In this document: in pieces, positions 29,283 to 36,450 of the stretch
Layout: every line of letters starts with the position of its first letter
Position numbering within the stretch: position 1 is the first letter of the stretch
Assembly: GCA_913061075.1 (NCBI GenBank)
Contig: CAJXSK010000002.1
Coordinates: 186,001-250,000 of the forward strand
From: an uncultured Piscirickettsiaceae bacterium
Lineage (GTDB): Bacteria; Pseudomonadota; Gammaproteobacteria; Methylococcales; Cycloclasticaceae
Length of the DNA: 64,000 bases
Direction of reading: 5' to 3'
The notes under the pieces: generated by a model
The model's input: the letters and a program-made list of their open reading frames with translations, nothing else
Databases searched by the model: none
What the model was told of the DNA's origin: nothing
Program-made: the position numbers and the translations under genes

Positions 29283-30357
29283 GATTGATATCTGCCTCGA
29301 CCATTTCGTATATCATTTCTTCTAAAGATATTGTAGGGGTCCAGCCGAGTTTTTCTTGGGCCTTTGTAGCATCACCTAATAAAGAGCTAACTTCGGTGGG
29401 TCTATAATAGTAGGAGTCTATGGCTATAATTTTTTTACCGATTAAATTTTTCAAATCACCTGCTTTGTATGCTGGAACTGATGGAGTGCAAATACCTGCA
29501 ATACGACCAATCTCGTTAACTCCGCAGCCCTCCCACTCTATTTCTAAGCCAATTATTTTCGCTGCTGTTTCAATAAAATATCTAACACTACGTTTCTCTC
29601 CTGTTGCAATCACAAAATCCTCGGGGCTTTCTTGTTGTAACATCAGCCACTGCGCATAAACATAATCCTTTGCGTGCCCCCAGTCGCGTTCGGCATCTAA
29701 GTTACCCATATAAAGGCACTTTTGTGTGCGGGTAACTATACGAGCAAGACCACTTGTGATTTTACGAGTTACAAACGTTTCGCCTCGCCTTTCGGATTCA
29801 TGATTGAAAAGTATTCCATTACAAGCGAACATATTATATGCTTCACGATAATTCACTGTTATCCAGTAAGCATATAGTTTAGCGACAGCATATGGCGAGC
29901 GAGGGTAGAAGGGGGTTGTTTCTGACTGAACTGGTTCTTGAACTAGTCCATATAACTCTGAGGTAGAGGCTTGATAAAATCTTGTAGTACTACATAAGCC
30001 CATCATTCGAATCGCCTCAAGAAGGCGGAGTGTTCCTAAAGCATCTGAGTTTGCCGTATATTCTGGGGTATCGAATGAAACATGAACGTGACTCTGTGCT
30101 GCCAAATTATATATTTCATCTGGTTGAACTTTACTAATGACACGAGATATACTGGTGGAGTCAGTTAGGTCACCATAATGTAAATGTAACTGATTTTTTA
30201 AGTCGTGTTCGTCAGCTATTAAATGTCTAAGCCGTTGTATGTTATCAGATGAACTGCGGCGTCTCAAACCGTGTACTTCGTAACCTTTTTCCAGTAGTAA
30301 TTCGGCTAAATATGAGCCGTCTTGGCCAGTTATACCGGTGATAAGTGCAGTCTTCAC
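29263..30357 (-). CDS. gmd: GDP-mannose 4,6-dehydratase
   Basis: NADP-dependent short-chain dehydratase converting GDP-mannose to GDP-4-keto-6-deoxymannose, precursor of fucose, rhamnose, colitose and perosamine. The 364 residues start with the coenzyme motif [20 protein letters not shown] and carry the catalytic set T132, E134, Y156 and K160 in STSELYG and SPYAVAK. The [18 protein letters not shown] motif is also typical. It begins with GTG after a strong AAAGGAAT site. No fucose or rhamnose reductase follows it; the perosamine-synthase-like aminotransferase is the only visible enzyme that could use its product. Confidence 0.95.
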   Translation of the reverse strand: MKTALITGITGQDGSYLAELLLEKGYEVHGLRRRSSSDNIQRLRHLIADEHDLKNQLHLHYGDLTDSTSISRVISKVQPDEIYNLAAQSHVHVSFDTPEYTANSDALGTLRLLEAIRMMGLCSTTRFYQASTSELYGLVQEPVQSETTPFYPRSPYAVAKLYAYWITVNYREAYNMFACNGILFNHESERRGETFVTRKITSGLARIVTRTQKCLYMGNLDAERDWGHAKDYVYAQWLMLQQESPEDFVIATGEKRSVRYFIETAAKIIGLEIEWEGCGVNEIGRIAGICTPSVPAYKAGDLKNLIGKKIIAIDSYYYRPTEVSSLLGDATKAQEKLGWTPTISLEEMIYEMVEADINHELHKV

Positions 30358-30394
30358 AATATTCCTTTGTAGTTTAAATGTACTTTATTCATAA

Positions 30395-30907
30395 TTAATG
30401 AAATTTATTTTGAGCTTTTAACCTTATGTAATGTTCAATACTTCTCTGTTTGAAAACTTCTGCTGGGTGCCCTCCTGCAACAGAATATTTGGGAATATCA
30501 CGTACTACACAACTGCCTGCTTGAATGATTGCTCCCTCACCTATTTTAACACCCCCCAAAACTATTACCCGGCTTCCTAACCAAACATTGTCTCCAATTT
30601 CAATATCTTTGATTAGATAAGTATTGTCGTAGGGCAATGCTTCGCCATTAAAGTTATGATATTGAGTTATCAAAAGGCAGTCTGGCCCAGAGTGAAAATT
30701 ATTTCCTATAGTGACTTTCCCTTTGCCATTAATAACTAAACCGTTAAAGTGAATATTTGTCCCTAGATATGTGTTTTTTGTTAATCGCGTCGGTCCATTT
30801 ACCTTTATGAGTTCCCCATAGTCACCACACTTACTAAGAACATAAGTGGTACGAATCATCCTTTTTAGATTACGAAACATTTCCGATATCAACTTTAAAA
30901 CGTACAT
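30395..30907 (-). CDS. Hexapeptide-repeat (left-handed beta-helix) acyltransferase
   Basis: A 170-residue protein of the maltose/galactoside O-acetyltransferase superfamily. From about residue 38 it is built of hexapeptide repeats, with the acceptor-side histidine segment TQYHNFNG, DIEIGDNVWLGSRVIVLGGVKIGEGAIIQAGSCVVRD in the repeats (written here only as pattern: GDNVWLG, GVKIGEGAIIQAGS), and the closing SVAGGHPAEVF. It probably O-acetylates a sugar of the surface polysaccharide. It lies between the flippase and gmd in the minus-strand operon. Acceptor unknown. Confidence 0.8.
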   Translation of the reverse strand: MYVLKLISEMFRNLKRMIRTTYVLSKCGDYGELIKVNGPTRLTKNTYLGTNIHFNGLVINGKGKVTIGNNFHSGPDCLLITQYHNFNGEALPYDNTYLIKDIEIGDNVWLGSRVIVLGGVKIGEGAIIQAGSCVVRDIPKYSVAGGHPAEVFKQRSIEHYIRLKAQNKFH

Positions 30908-30913
30908 GATATT

Positions 30914-32188
30914 TTACCTTAGACGCCATGGCATTTGTACAAGGCGACTTGCTGTTACCCATGTTAATATCCATTGGACAAACATTCCTAAACACATAGC
31001 CCATGCAGCACCGAGAATCCCGTATTTCTCTAACAGAATAAACAGTAAAACTAAGTTTATAGCACCACTAACTAAAGTTATTTTTGAAATCAAAAGAGTC
31101 TCCTTCTTGTAAAAAATATAGCCGCAGGACATGAAGTACATCCCATGAAAAGCTTTGGCAAGTACTAACCAACCAATGATCGAGACCGATTTTGAGTATT
31201 GTTCGCCGGCAATAAAGATTAAAACCTTGTCGCCAATTGCAAAGGTTAATGCTACGCATACGCTAAGGAAAAATGCAAAGTAATAAGTTAACTTAACGAT
31301 TTTTACTTTTTCAGAATAATTGTCTTTGGCAAGTGTGTCATAAAGCCAAGGGGTATATGCTTTGTTAATACCTTCTAACAATATTCCCAGCACCATTGCT
31401 AATTGAGCTGCGACCATATAGTAACCAGCATATTCTAGTCCTAATTGATGACTGATTACTACCTTATCAATACTTAATAGTAAAAAACTGCCCAGAACAT
31501 GTGGAAGAAGAGGGATACCAAACTTCAACGCTTCTATTATTAGGTCTTTTCTCCATACGAATAAAAGAAGACCGTCAAGTCGTAGTAATATTAAGGAGAT
31601 TATACTGAACAAACAGGCGGTTGCCGAAATACCCATTACTCTTCCTTCTGTACCTTGGGAAAGAATAACAACTAAGAAGACAGACAAGAGCATATTTACA
31701 ATACTCATCGTTACTTGAAGAGTGCCAAAGTTAATCGGCTGATTTCTTACTTGCCATTGCCCCAATCTTAGTTGTATTACAAAGCCTGCACTTGCAGTAA
31801 GCACCCCTAAAAGCAACCACTGAGAATTGATACCTATAAGGGTGTAGATTGTGCCTCCAATCAGGGAAACAATGCCAATAACAATTATGCTGCTTATGAT
31901 TAGCAAAAATATACATGAAGAAATAAATTCTGCCATTTCTCCTTTTGTATCATCATAATACTTCCTTAATGCTGCCCCATGAACACTAAATCCACAAACT
32001 GAGGCAATCATTGCAATCCATACTTGATAGACAGCAACTTCTCCATATTCCGAGGGGCTGAGATATCTAGTTAATACGGGAAGTAATGCAAAAGGAATCA
32101 ATGAATTGATTATGTTTGCAGCTACGTAAATTCCGGAGGCCGAAACTAAATTGGTTTTTCGGCTATTAATCTTCATTTGTTGTCCCAT
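30914..32188 (-). CDS. Wzx-type polysaccharide flippase (MOP superfamily)
   Basis: A polytopic inner-membrane protein of about 424 residues with roughly a dozen hydrophobic helices. The N-terminal pattern IPFALLPVLTRYLSPSEYGEVAVYQ is typical of oligosaccharide flippases. It would move lipid-linked sugar repeats to the periplasm. It is the first gene of the minus-strand polysaccharide operon. Start choice is uncertain: ATG at 32188 (MGQQM), ATG at 32176 (MKINSRK) or GTG at 32200; none has a clear ribosome-binding site. No Wzy polymerase or Wzz chain-length regulator is recognised in the window. Confidence 0.88.
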   Translation of the reverse strand: MGQQMKINSRKTNLVSASGIYVAANIINSLIPFALLPVLTRYLSPSEYGEVAVYQVWIAMIASVCGFSVHGAALRKYYDDTKGEMAEFISSCIFLLIISSIIVIGIVSLIGGTIYTLIGINSQWLLLGVLTASAGFVIQLRLGQWQVRNQPINFGTLQVTMSIVNMLLSVFLVVILSQGTEGRVMGISATACLFSIISLILLRLDGLLLFVWRKDLIIEALKFGIPLLPHVLGSFLLLSIDKVVISHQLGLEYAGYYMVAAQLAMVLGILLEGINKAYTPWLYDTLAKDNYSEKVKIVKLTYYFAFFLSVCVALTFAIGDKVLIFIAGEQYSKSVSIIGWLVLAKAFHGMYFMSCGYIFYKKETLLISKITLVSGAINLVLLFILLEKYGILGAAWAMCLGMFVQWILTWVTASRLVQMPWRLR

Positions 32189-32317
32189 AGTCAAATACAC
32201 TCTGTAGTGTATGTTTAGTTAAACTAATTGGCCTCGTTAGTTTTATCTTTGTAATTAAACAAACTTTTGGTAAGGTTTTAGTTGTTATTAAATCTGTTTC
32301 ATAGACGTATGATGTGA

Positions 32318-32343
32318 CGATGAATTTAGATATTTATTCATCG
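32318..32343. repeat. Inverted repeat in the divergent polysaccharide promoter region
   Basis: Eight-base arms CGATGAAT (32318-32325) and ATTCATCG (32336-32343) around a ten-base AT-rich centre. It lies midway between the divergently transcribed flippase gene and the glycosyltransferase gene at 32419, so it could be a regulator binding site for either direction. No homologous regulator gene is adjacent. Confidence 0.4.
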
Positions 32344-32353
32344 TTTAATTCAC

Positions 32354-32379
32354 CTATTGAGAGTTATTCAATAGTTTTT
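32354..32379 (+). terminator. Hairpin followed by T run before the 32419 gene, possible attenuator
   Basis: Arms CTATTGA (32354-32360) and TCAATAG (32368-32374) pair over seven bases and are followed directly by TTTTT. This resembles a weak intrinsic terminator reading towards the glycosyltransferase gene at 32419, with no gene upstream on this strand to terminate. A leader attenuator is one possibility; the stem is A+T-rich and may not be stable. Confidence 0.3.
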
Positions 32380-32418
32380 CAGCTTGTTGACACGATTATA
32401 TTTAAGTGAGAAAAAAAG

Positions 32419-33747
32419 ATGTTAGATTTGAGTTTAGCAGGTTTTCGTAAAAAACTATGGGGACTGGAAAGAAGGGAAAATTTATTTAACTATGAGTCTA
32501 GTGGAGTCTTTCTATGGCAAGCGTTTCGTTTTGTAATTTTTATTAGGATTGCTAAAAAATTAAAAATTATTGAAACACCGCATAGAATGAAAAAAAATGA
32601 GTCAATATATTCAAAGCTTTTAACAAGCTTGAAAAGATTGAGATTTTTTTTTAGAGACCCTTTGTTTATTTCTCAACCAATTAGTCAGAAAGAGACTGCT
32701 TGCATTCTGGAACATTCTAGATCGGTACCGTATGAGGGTAAGAATGTTGATATATATTCTCACAAACTTTCTCAATCATTTTATGAAAACAATACCCCTT
32801 TTATAAGACTGGACACTGGGGAAAGTGGGTATGATGAAAAGACCAATTGCGCTAATCGGTTTTATATTGATTTGATGTCAAACCTTGTAGAAGGCTTGGC
32901 GTTACTTTTGTATTTTTGGCCTTCAAAAGACGATAAGGCTATTTTTCAAATAAGTCAGATACTGATTAATGATTTTGGTGATGCGGGAAATGTTGGCATT
33001 CTTCTAAAAAAGAATTTAATAAAGTTCAAGTTGGAAAAACGATTTTATAGAAAAATTTTTTTACGATTTAATATAAATAAACTCTATGTTGTTGTCTCCT
33101 ATGGGCGCGCCTCTTCTATTGATGCAGCTAGAAGTTTAGGTATAGAGGTGGTCGAGTTACAGCACGGCATTATTTCCCCACATCACCCAGGTTATGGCGT
33201 GTCTAGTAAGGGTTTAGAGCTAACATACTTTCCAGATAAATTTTATGCATGGAGTGACTTCTGGAAGAGTGTATATGATGAGCTATGTTTACCAGTAGAG
33301 GTTGTTAACCATGGGTTTCCATTTTTATATGATGGGATAGACAAATATTTAAATATGCCAAAAGACCCAAATAAAATTGTTGTGATATCTCAGGGAACTA
33401 TAGGGAAGGATCTTGCCAGTTTTATTTTTCAGAATCAGTTTGCTTTAAAAAATTATCAAATTAAGTATAAATTACATCCAGGAGAATATGCAGTCTGGAA
33501 AGAATATTCTGATTTGCTTAAATTGAACGAATTAAAAAATGTGGAAGTTATCAAAGCTTGCGATTTGTATGCTCTTCTATCTGATTCTAAGTACGTGATT
33601 GGTGTTTATTCAACTGCAATATACGAAGCTATTGAGCTAGGAGTGAAACCTATACTTGTTAACTTGTCAGGAATAGAATATATGGAAGACTTACTGACGT
33701 CAGGAAAAGCAGTAACATTTGAAGGTTTTATGTGTAATGTTGAATAA
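32419..33747 (+). CDS. Putative GT-B-like transferase of surface polysaccharide synthesis
   Basis: A 442-residue protein I cannot assign to a named family with certainty. Residues 1-230 are poorly conserved and rich in Lys, Phe and Ile. The C-terminal half has features seen in GT-B capsule and glycerophosphate/Kdo transferases: a histidine loop VELQHGIISPHHPG, a strand-turn VVISQGTIGKDLA, then KLHPGEYAVW and GVYSTAIYEAIELGVKPILV. In a locus with NeuB and NeuA it is a candidate for the nonulosonate transferase, by context only. It is transcribed away from the minus-strand operon and is followed by a decayed gene remnant that it overlaps by 11 bases. Confidence 0.6.
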   Translation: MLDLSLAGFRKKLWGLERRENLFNYESSGVFLWQAFRFVIFIRIAKKLKIIETPHRMKKNESIYSKLLTSLKRLRFFFRDPLFISQPISQKETACILEHSRSVPYEGKNVDIYSHKLSQSFYENNTPFIRLDTGESGYDEKTNCANRFYIDLMSNLVEGLALLLYFWPSKDDKAIFQISQILINDFGDAGNVGILLKKNLIKFKLEKRFYRKIFLRFNINKLYVVVSYGRASSIDAARSLGIEVVELQHGIISPHHPGYGVSSKGLELTYFPDKFYAWSDFWKSVYDELCLPVEVVNHGFPFLYDGIDKYLNMPKDPNKIVVISQGTIGKDLASFIFQNQFALKNYQIKYKLHPGEYAVWKEYSDLLKLNELKNVEVIKACDLYALLSDSKYVIGVYSTAIYEAIELGVKPILVNLSGIEYMEDLLTSGKAVTFEGFMCNVE

Positions 33748-34264
33748 ATCAATGTATATATATATTGATAAAAACCTTATTTATCGCTGGTTACTTAGTT
33801 TGATTGAAAATGCAATTGTTGGTACGTTGTTTCGGCAATTTGTAGAGGTCAAAAAGAGCAGCGAGTATATAGAGTTTTGGTTAGAATAAGGTAAGCATGT
33901 CTTTGTTACGCTTCATGGGCATTTGAGTATAGGTGGCCGTATCATTTTTTTTGAAAATTGTTAATCTATGGTTATGGATATCAAATATTATGTCTGTTAT
34001 TTCTCTTGCTCACCTTAGAGCTAAAAAACATCTTTAGCATGTGCAGCTATATAGAAGTTATAGAAAAAATAATTCAAATGAGGAAGCCACTGTTATATAT
34101 TGAAGCAGTCTTTAATGACTGCTGAAATTGCGGGTAACTGGATATTGTTTAAAAATAAGATAGAAACAATTCAAGAAGACGTTTATTTGAGAAACATGAA
34201 TAATATTCAATTGTGGGGTGGGTTAATATCAAAAAAATGTTGGCCATTCTTAAGTGACCTTTAA
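33737..34264 (+). pseudogene. Decayed gene remnant between two glycosyltransferase genes
   Basis: This 0.5-kb gap has no intact gene but holds protein-like segments in two frames. From the ATG at 33737, 50 codons run to a TAA at 33887-33889; the same frame then continues with GKHVFVTLHGHLSIGGRIIFFENC to 33963. A shift at an eight-T tract (33945-33952) opens the next frame with WISNIMSVISLAHLRAKKHL, a TAG, and HVQLYRSYRKNNSN. From about 34082 the first frame is open again: LKQSLMTAEIAGNWILFKN to QLWGGLISKKCWPFLSDL, ending at 34264. This fits one former gene of roughly 170 codons with two stops and two frameshifts. Its family is not recognised. Its end overlaps the following gene's -10 to -1 region. 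Confidence 0.45.
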
Positions 34265-34265
34265 G

Positions 34266-35456
34266 ATGATGCGTAGAGTATTGTTTATTGCATATCATTT
34301 CCCGCCATGTATTGAAATCGCGGGGAGTATTAGATCCAAAAAATTTGCAGATTTTTTGGATCTATTTGGCTGGCATCCATCAATCGTTGCGTTAGGTTCA
34401 GAAATTGATAGAAAGGATGCTGAAATTGTTAGTAATATTACAAGGTTAAAATCATTTTTACCTTTTTCAAAACCATATGAACTTTACCCGTACGGTTGGG
34501 CTATAAATTTGTGGAACAAACTCAGGGTTAGAAAAGATTTTGATGTGATATATGTTTCTTGCCCGCCTTTTCCTCAAGCTATTTCAGGTGTGCTGCTGAA
34601 GAAAAATGCTGGGATTCCTTTGGTGCTTGACCTAAGAGATGCATGGTCTTTGGATCCGTATCAAGAAGGAAGTCGTTTGAAAAAGGTTGTTTATAAATAC
34701 GTGTTTCCTAAAGTGGAAAGGTGGGCATTTTTGAATGCTGATAGAATTATTATGAATACGCCATCTATGTTGAATGCTTATCAAAAAATGTATCCAGAAT
34801 TTGCCTCGCGTCTAGTGTTTATACCAAATGGTTATGATGAACGAGATTTCGTGGGAAAAAATGATGTTATTAGTGGCAAAAAAAAAGATTTTATGGAAAT
34901 TCTTTATTGCGGAAGGTTTGGAGTAGGGGGTCGAGATCCAGAGTTGATTTTTGGAGCTATAAAGTTATTAGAAGACACCTTGAAAATAAAGTGTATCATT
35001 TATGGAGAGCAACCTGAAAGAGTTTCAAAGTGTATAAAATTAATGGGCTTAGAATCAAAAGTAATTCTTAGAAACCAGCTCGCACACTCTGAAATGATTA
35101 AAAAAATGCTTAAGGCAGATGTGCTGTTGGCTTATCAAGAGAACTCACTTAAAGAGGTTCAGGCGGTTTCTGGTAAGACGTATGAGTATCTTAGGTCTGG
35201 GAGGCCGATATTATCAATTGCACCGCAAGGGGATAATCAAGAACTAATTCAAAAATATTCTGCCCGTTATGAAATAGTTACAACGTATGAAGTAAACGTA
35301 GTAGTTGATGCTATCAAATCACTATATAAAGACTGGCTTGATGGAAAGTTACATAGTTATAGTGCTGAGACTTCAGGTTTTCATGATAAGTACGAGCGTA
35401 AAGTATTAACTAACCAGTTATCGAAAGTATTGAATAAAGTTGTAGGTGTTATATAA
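34266..35456 (+). CDS. GT4-family glycosyltransferase
   Basis: A 396-residue GT-B enzyme of the GT4 (WcaI/WbuB-like) type. The N-terminus RRVLFIAYHFPPC is characteristic, followed by LVLDLRDAWSLDP, FIPNGYD and LYCGRFGVGGRDP. The donor-site end has an E-rich GKTYEYLRSGRPIL motif. ATG codons at 34266 and 34269 are both plausible; an in-frame GTG at 34254 lies upstream and adds MTFK. Donor and acceptor are unknown. It is followed almost directly by another GT4 gene, so the pair is probably one transcript. Confidence 0.88.
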   Translation: MMRRVLFIAYHFPPCIEIAGSIRSKKFADFLDLFGWHPSIVALGSEIDRKDAEIVSNITRLKSFLPFSKPYELYPYGWAINLWNKLRVRKDFDVIYVSCPPFPQAISGVLLKKNAGIPLVLDLRDAWSLDPYQEGSRLKKVVYKYVFPKVERWAFLNADRIIMNTPSMLNAYQKMYPEFASRLVFIPNGYDERDFVGKNDVISGKKKDFMEILYCGRFGVGGRDPELIFGAIKLLEDTLKIKCIIYGEQPERVSKCIKLMGLESKVILRNQLAHSEMIKKMLKADVLLAYQENSLKEVQAVSGKTYEYLRSGRPILSIAPQGDNQELIQKYSARYEIVTTYEVNVVVDAIKSLYKDWLDGKLHSYSAETSGFHDKYERKVLTNQLSKVLNKVVGVI

Positions 35457-35457
35457 G

Positions 35458-36450
35458 GTGATAAGTAGCCCAATCGCGAGAGGTAATGGTGCATATATTG
35501 TTCATAAAAATATAGAGCAGGCGATAAAAGACTATCAAGTGAAGTCTTATCATTCTTACCGCACATTATTCCCGCCTAGTTTGTGGCCGTTAGTGGGTAA
35601 AATACAGCCCGACATTATCCATACTACGCCTGACTATGCAAGTTTTCATAATCGAAAAAACGTGCCTTTGGTTTTGACTTTTCACGGGTATGTTTTGGAT
35701 GCGGCTTTCCATAAGCATTGTTCTACATTGCAAAAGATTCATTATAAAACAGATTTGAGATGGTTTACTAAAAAAGCCGTAAAGGCAGCAAATGTAGTAA
35801 CTGCGGTTAGCCAATTTACTGCGAATTTAGTTCAGTCAGATTTGGGGACTAAACAGTCGATAGAGGTTATTTATAATGGCATTGACGAGCAAAAGTTCAA
35901 ACCAATTAGGAAATCCAAAAAGGCTGAATTTCGTGTGTTATACAGCGGAAATTTATCAAAGTTAAAGGGGGTGAACTTGCTCCCAATGATTGCAGATAAG
36001 TTAAATAGCAATATAAAGATCTTGTATACGTCGGGCTTAAGAAGAAGAATGTCGTTAGCCTATCATCCACGAATGGAAAATATTGGCCATATAGCACATA
36101 AAGATATGGCGGAAGTGTATCAGTCAGTTGATTTGTTGGTATCCCCTACAATTAGAGAGGGCTTTGGACTTGGGATTGTAGAAGCGATGGCTTGTGGTTT
36201 GCCAATTGTCGCGACTGACAGCTCATCGATACCAGAATTAGTAAGTCACAATGAAGGTGGGTATTTATGTGATTTAGGTAAAATAGAACAATTTGCCGAT
36301 AGGATAAATGAACTTGCTGAGAGCCCAGTGTTATGTGAAAGTATGGGTGAATACAATCGCAACAAGGTGGAAAAACAATTTACTTCAGATAGGATGATAA
36401 ATGAATACAAAGCCCTATTTGAAAGGGTTTTGACAACTTGGAGTCGCTAA
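35458..36450 (+). CDS. GT4-family glycosyltransferase
   Basis: A 330-residue GT-B glycosyltransferase. It has GNGAYIVHKNI near the start, LVLTFHGYV, a TAVSQFTANL helix, VIYNGIDEQKF, and the donor-binding REGFGLGIVEAMACGLPIVATD (here the EX7E motif). I chose the GTG at 35458, one base after the previous stop, because AGGTG at 35444-35448 is well placed for it; a GTG at 35446 would add four residues. Its stop codon overlaps the stop of the convergent fusion gene. It probably adds one sugar of the repeat unit. Confidence 0.87.
   Translation: MISSPIARGNGAYIVHKNIEQAIKDYQVKSYHSYRTLFPPSLWPLVGKIQPDIIHTTPDYASFHNRKNVPLVLTFHGYVLDAAFHKHCSTLQKIHYKTDLRWFTKKAVKAANVVTAVSQFTANLVQSDLGTKQSIEVIYNGIDEQKFKPIRKSKKAEFRVLYSGNLSKLKGVNLLPMIADKLNSNIKILYTSGLRRRMSLAYHPRMENIGHIAHKDMAEVYQSVDLLVSPTIREGFGLGIVEAMACGLPIVATDSSSIPELVSHNEGGYLCDLGKIEQFADRINELAESPVLCESMGEYNRNKVEKQFTSDRMINEYKALFERVLTTWSR

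Noticed and set aside
32387-32392. Consensus TTGACA before the 32419 gene
   Set aside because: No -10 box lies at 16-18 bases; that position reads GTGAGAAA.
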